Shown one piece after another: positions 63,142 through 64,000 of a stretch of DNA of 64,000 nucleotides. Position 1 is the first letter of the stretch. Each line of letters opens with the position of its first letter. A model generated the notes under the pieces. That model had not been told where the DNA came from. It made no database searches and was given only the letters and a program-made list of their open reading frames with translations. A program made the position numbers and the translations under genes. Source of the stretch: Salinispora oceanensis (GTDB taxonomy: Bacteria; Actinomycetota; Actinomycetes; Mycobacteriales; Micromonosporaceae). Where the stretch lies: NCBI RefSeq assembly GCF_000383575.1, contig NZ_KB911579.1:3380523-3444522 (forward strand), given 5' to 3'.

Positions 63142-64000
63142 CATGACGAGCCTGCCCTTGACCCCGGTCAACCCCGACGTCCCTGCCCGCCGCGCGGCGA
63201 TGCCCCCGCGGCACCTCGCCGACTTCGATCTCGCCGGTCGCCAGGCTCTGGTCGCAGAGCTGGGCGAGCCGCGGTTCCGGGCTCGGCAGGTGTCGACCCA
63301 CTACTTCGGCCGCCTGGTCCGCGATCCAGCGCAGATGACCGACCTGCCGTCGGCCACCCGGGAGAAGCTGGCCGACCAGTTGCTGCCCACCCTGTTGACG
63401 CCGGTGCGGGAGCTGGCGTGTGACGACGGGGCCACCCACAAGGCGCTCTGGCGGCTGCACGACGGCTCGCTGGTCGAGAGCGTACTGATGGGCTATCCGG
63501 ACCGGGTGACGGTCTGTCTCTCCAGCCAGGCGGGGTGCGGGATGGCCTGCCCCTTCTGCGCGACCGGCCAGGCGGGCCTGACCCGCAACCTCTCCACCGC
63601 CGAGATCGTCGACCAGGCGGTCTACCTGGCCGGCGTGGCTGCCTCCGGCGCTGTCGCCGGGTCCCCGCCGCGGCTGTCTCGCGTGGTGTTCATGGGGATG
63701 GGTGAGCCACTGGCCAACTACAACCGGGTGGTGGCGGCGATCCGCCGGCTGGTGGCGCCCGCACCGGAGGGGCTGGGGCTGTCCCAGCGGCACATCACCG
63801 TTTCCACGGTGGGTCTGGTCCCTGCTATCCGCAGACTGGCCAGCGAAGACCTCTCCGTGACCCTTGCGTTGTCGCTGCACGCGCCCGATGATGAGCTGCG
63901 CGACGAACTCGTGCCCGTCAACCAGCGCTGGAAGGTGTCCGAGGTGCTGGAGGCGGCCTGGGAGTACGCGGCCCGCACGGGACGTCGCGTGTCGATCGAA
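63142..64000 (+). CDS. rlmN: 23S rRNA (adenine-2503-C2)-methyltransferase RlmN, 5' part
   Basis: RlmN methylates A2503 of 23S rRNA (and A37 of some tRNAs) by radical-SAM chemistry. The visible 286 residues contain the N-terminal domain ([18 protein letters not shown]) and the radical-SAM box [13 protein letters not shown] with its CxxxCxxC cluster. [16 protein letters not shown] and [19 protein letters not shown] follow. The window ends before the C-terminus. ATG 63142 is the start. Confidence 0.94.

Overview
The window is high-GC actinobacterial DNA. Gene content and order (rsmD-coaD, DUF177-rpmF-plsX-rnc-mutM, smc-ftsY, amt-glnB-glnD-ffh, rpsP-KH-rimM-trmD-rplS-lepB-rnhB, rpsB-tsf-pyrH-frr-cdsA-rlmN) match the conserved core of filamentous actinomycetes. 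The frequent GTG starts, the GC-rich stem-loop terminators without U-tracts and the protein style suggest Micromonosporaceae (Salinispora/Micromonospora type). That assignment is inference from memory; no search was run.

Layout. 1-17.4 kb: a truncated secreted-protein gene, rsmD-coaD, a DivIVA-like coiled-coil gene, the DUF177-rpmF-plsX-rnc-mutM operon, a convergent CAP-domain membrane protein, a 64-residue coiled-coil protein, smc with a HAD hydrolase, a DinB-like gene, a PhoD-like phosphatase, ftsY and an aminoglycoside-phosphotransferase-like gene. 17.7-19.1 kb: a secreted beta-helix protein. 19.2-25.2 kb: the nitrogen-sensing operon amt-glnB-glnD, preceded by a good candidate GlnR box, then ffh. 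25.4-34.8 kb: an amidohydrolase, proS, a DUF402 gene, and the translation/secretion run rpsP-khpA-rimM-trmD-rplS-lepB-lepB-rnhB-DUF2469. A 38-codon piece of what looks like a NUDIX hydrolase gene survives just before rnhB.

35.0-51.9 kb is the accessory part. After an M23-like peptidase gene and an AT-rich leader come three very large secreted proteins: 1061 aa with FG-GAP repeats, 1200 aa with two LamG-type domains, and a 2049-aa RHS/YD-repeat protein. The RHS protein ends in a variable tail with an HExxH motif, and a lipoprotein gene overlaps its stop codon. This has the architecture of a secreted polymorphic toxin with an adjacent immunity gene. Downstream are a frameshifted orphan gene, a degraded IS630-type transposase and a secreted nucleoside-hydrolase-like protein with C-terminal tandem repeats.

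52.0-56.3 kb holds xerC-dprA-comM-yraN on the minus strand, then a proline-rich membrane protein. 58.0-64.0 kb holds rpsB-tsf-pyrH-frr-cdsA and the 5' part of rlmN. As I recall the Streptomyces order, the block from the M23 gene to yraN looks inverted here, with the toxin region inside it. The accessory region is the best candidate for something undescribed; the rest is largely conserved housekeeping DNA.
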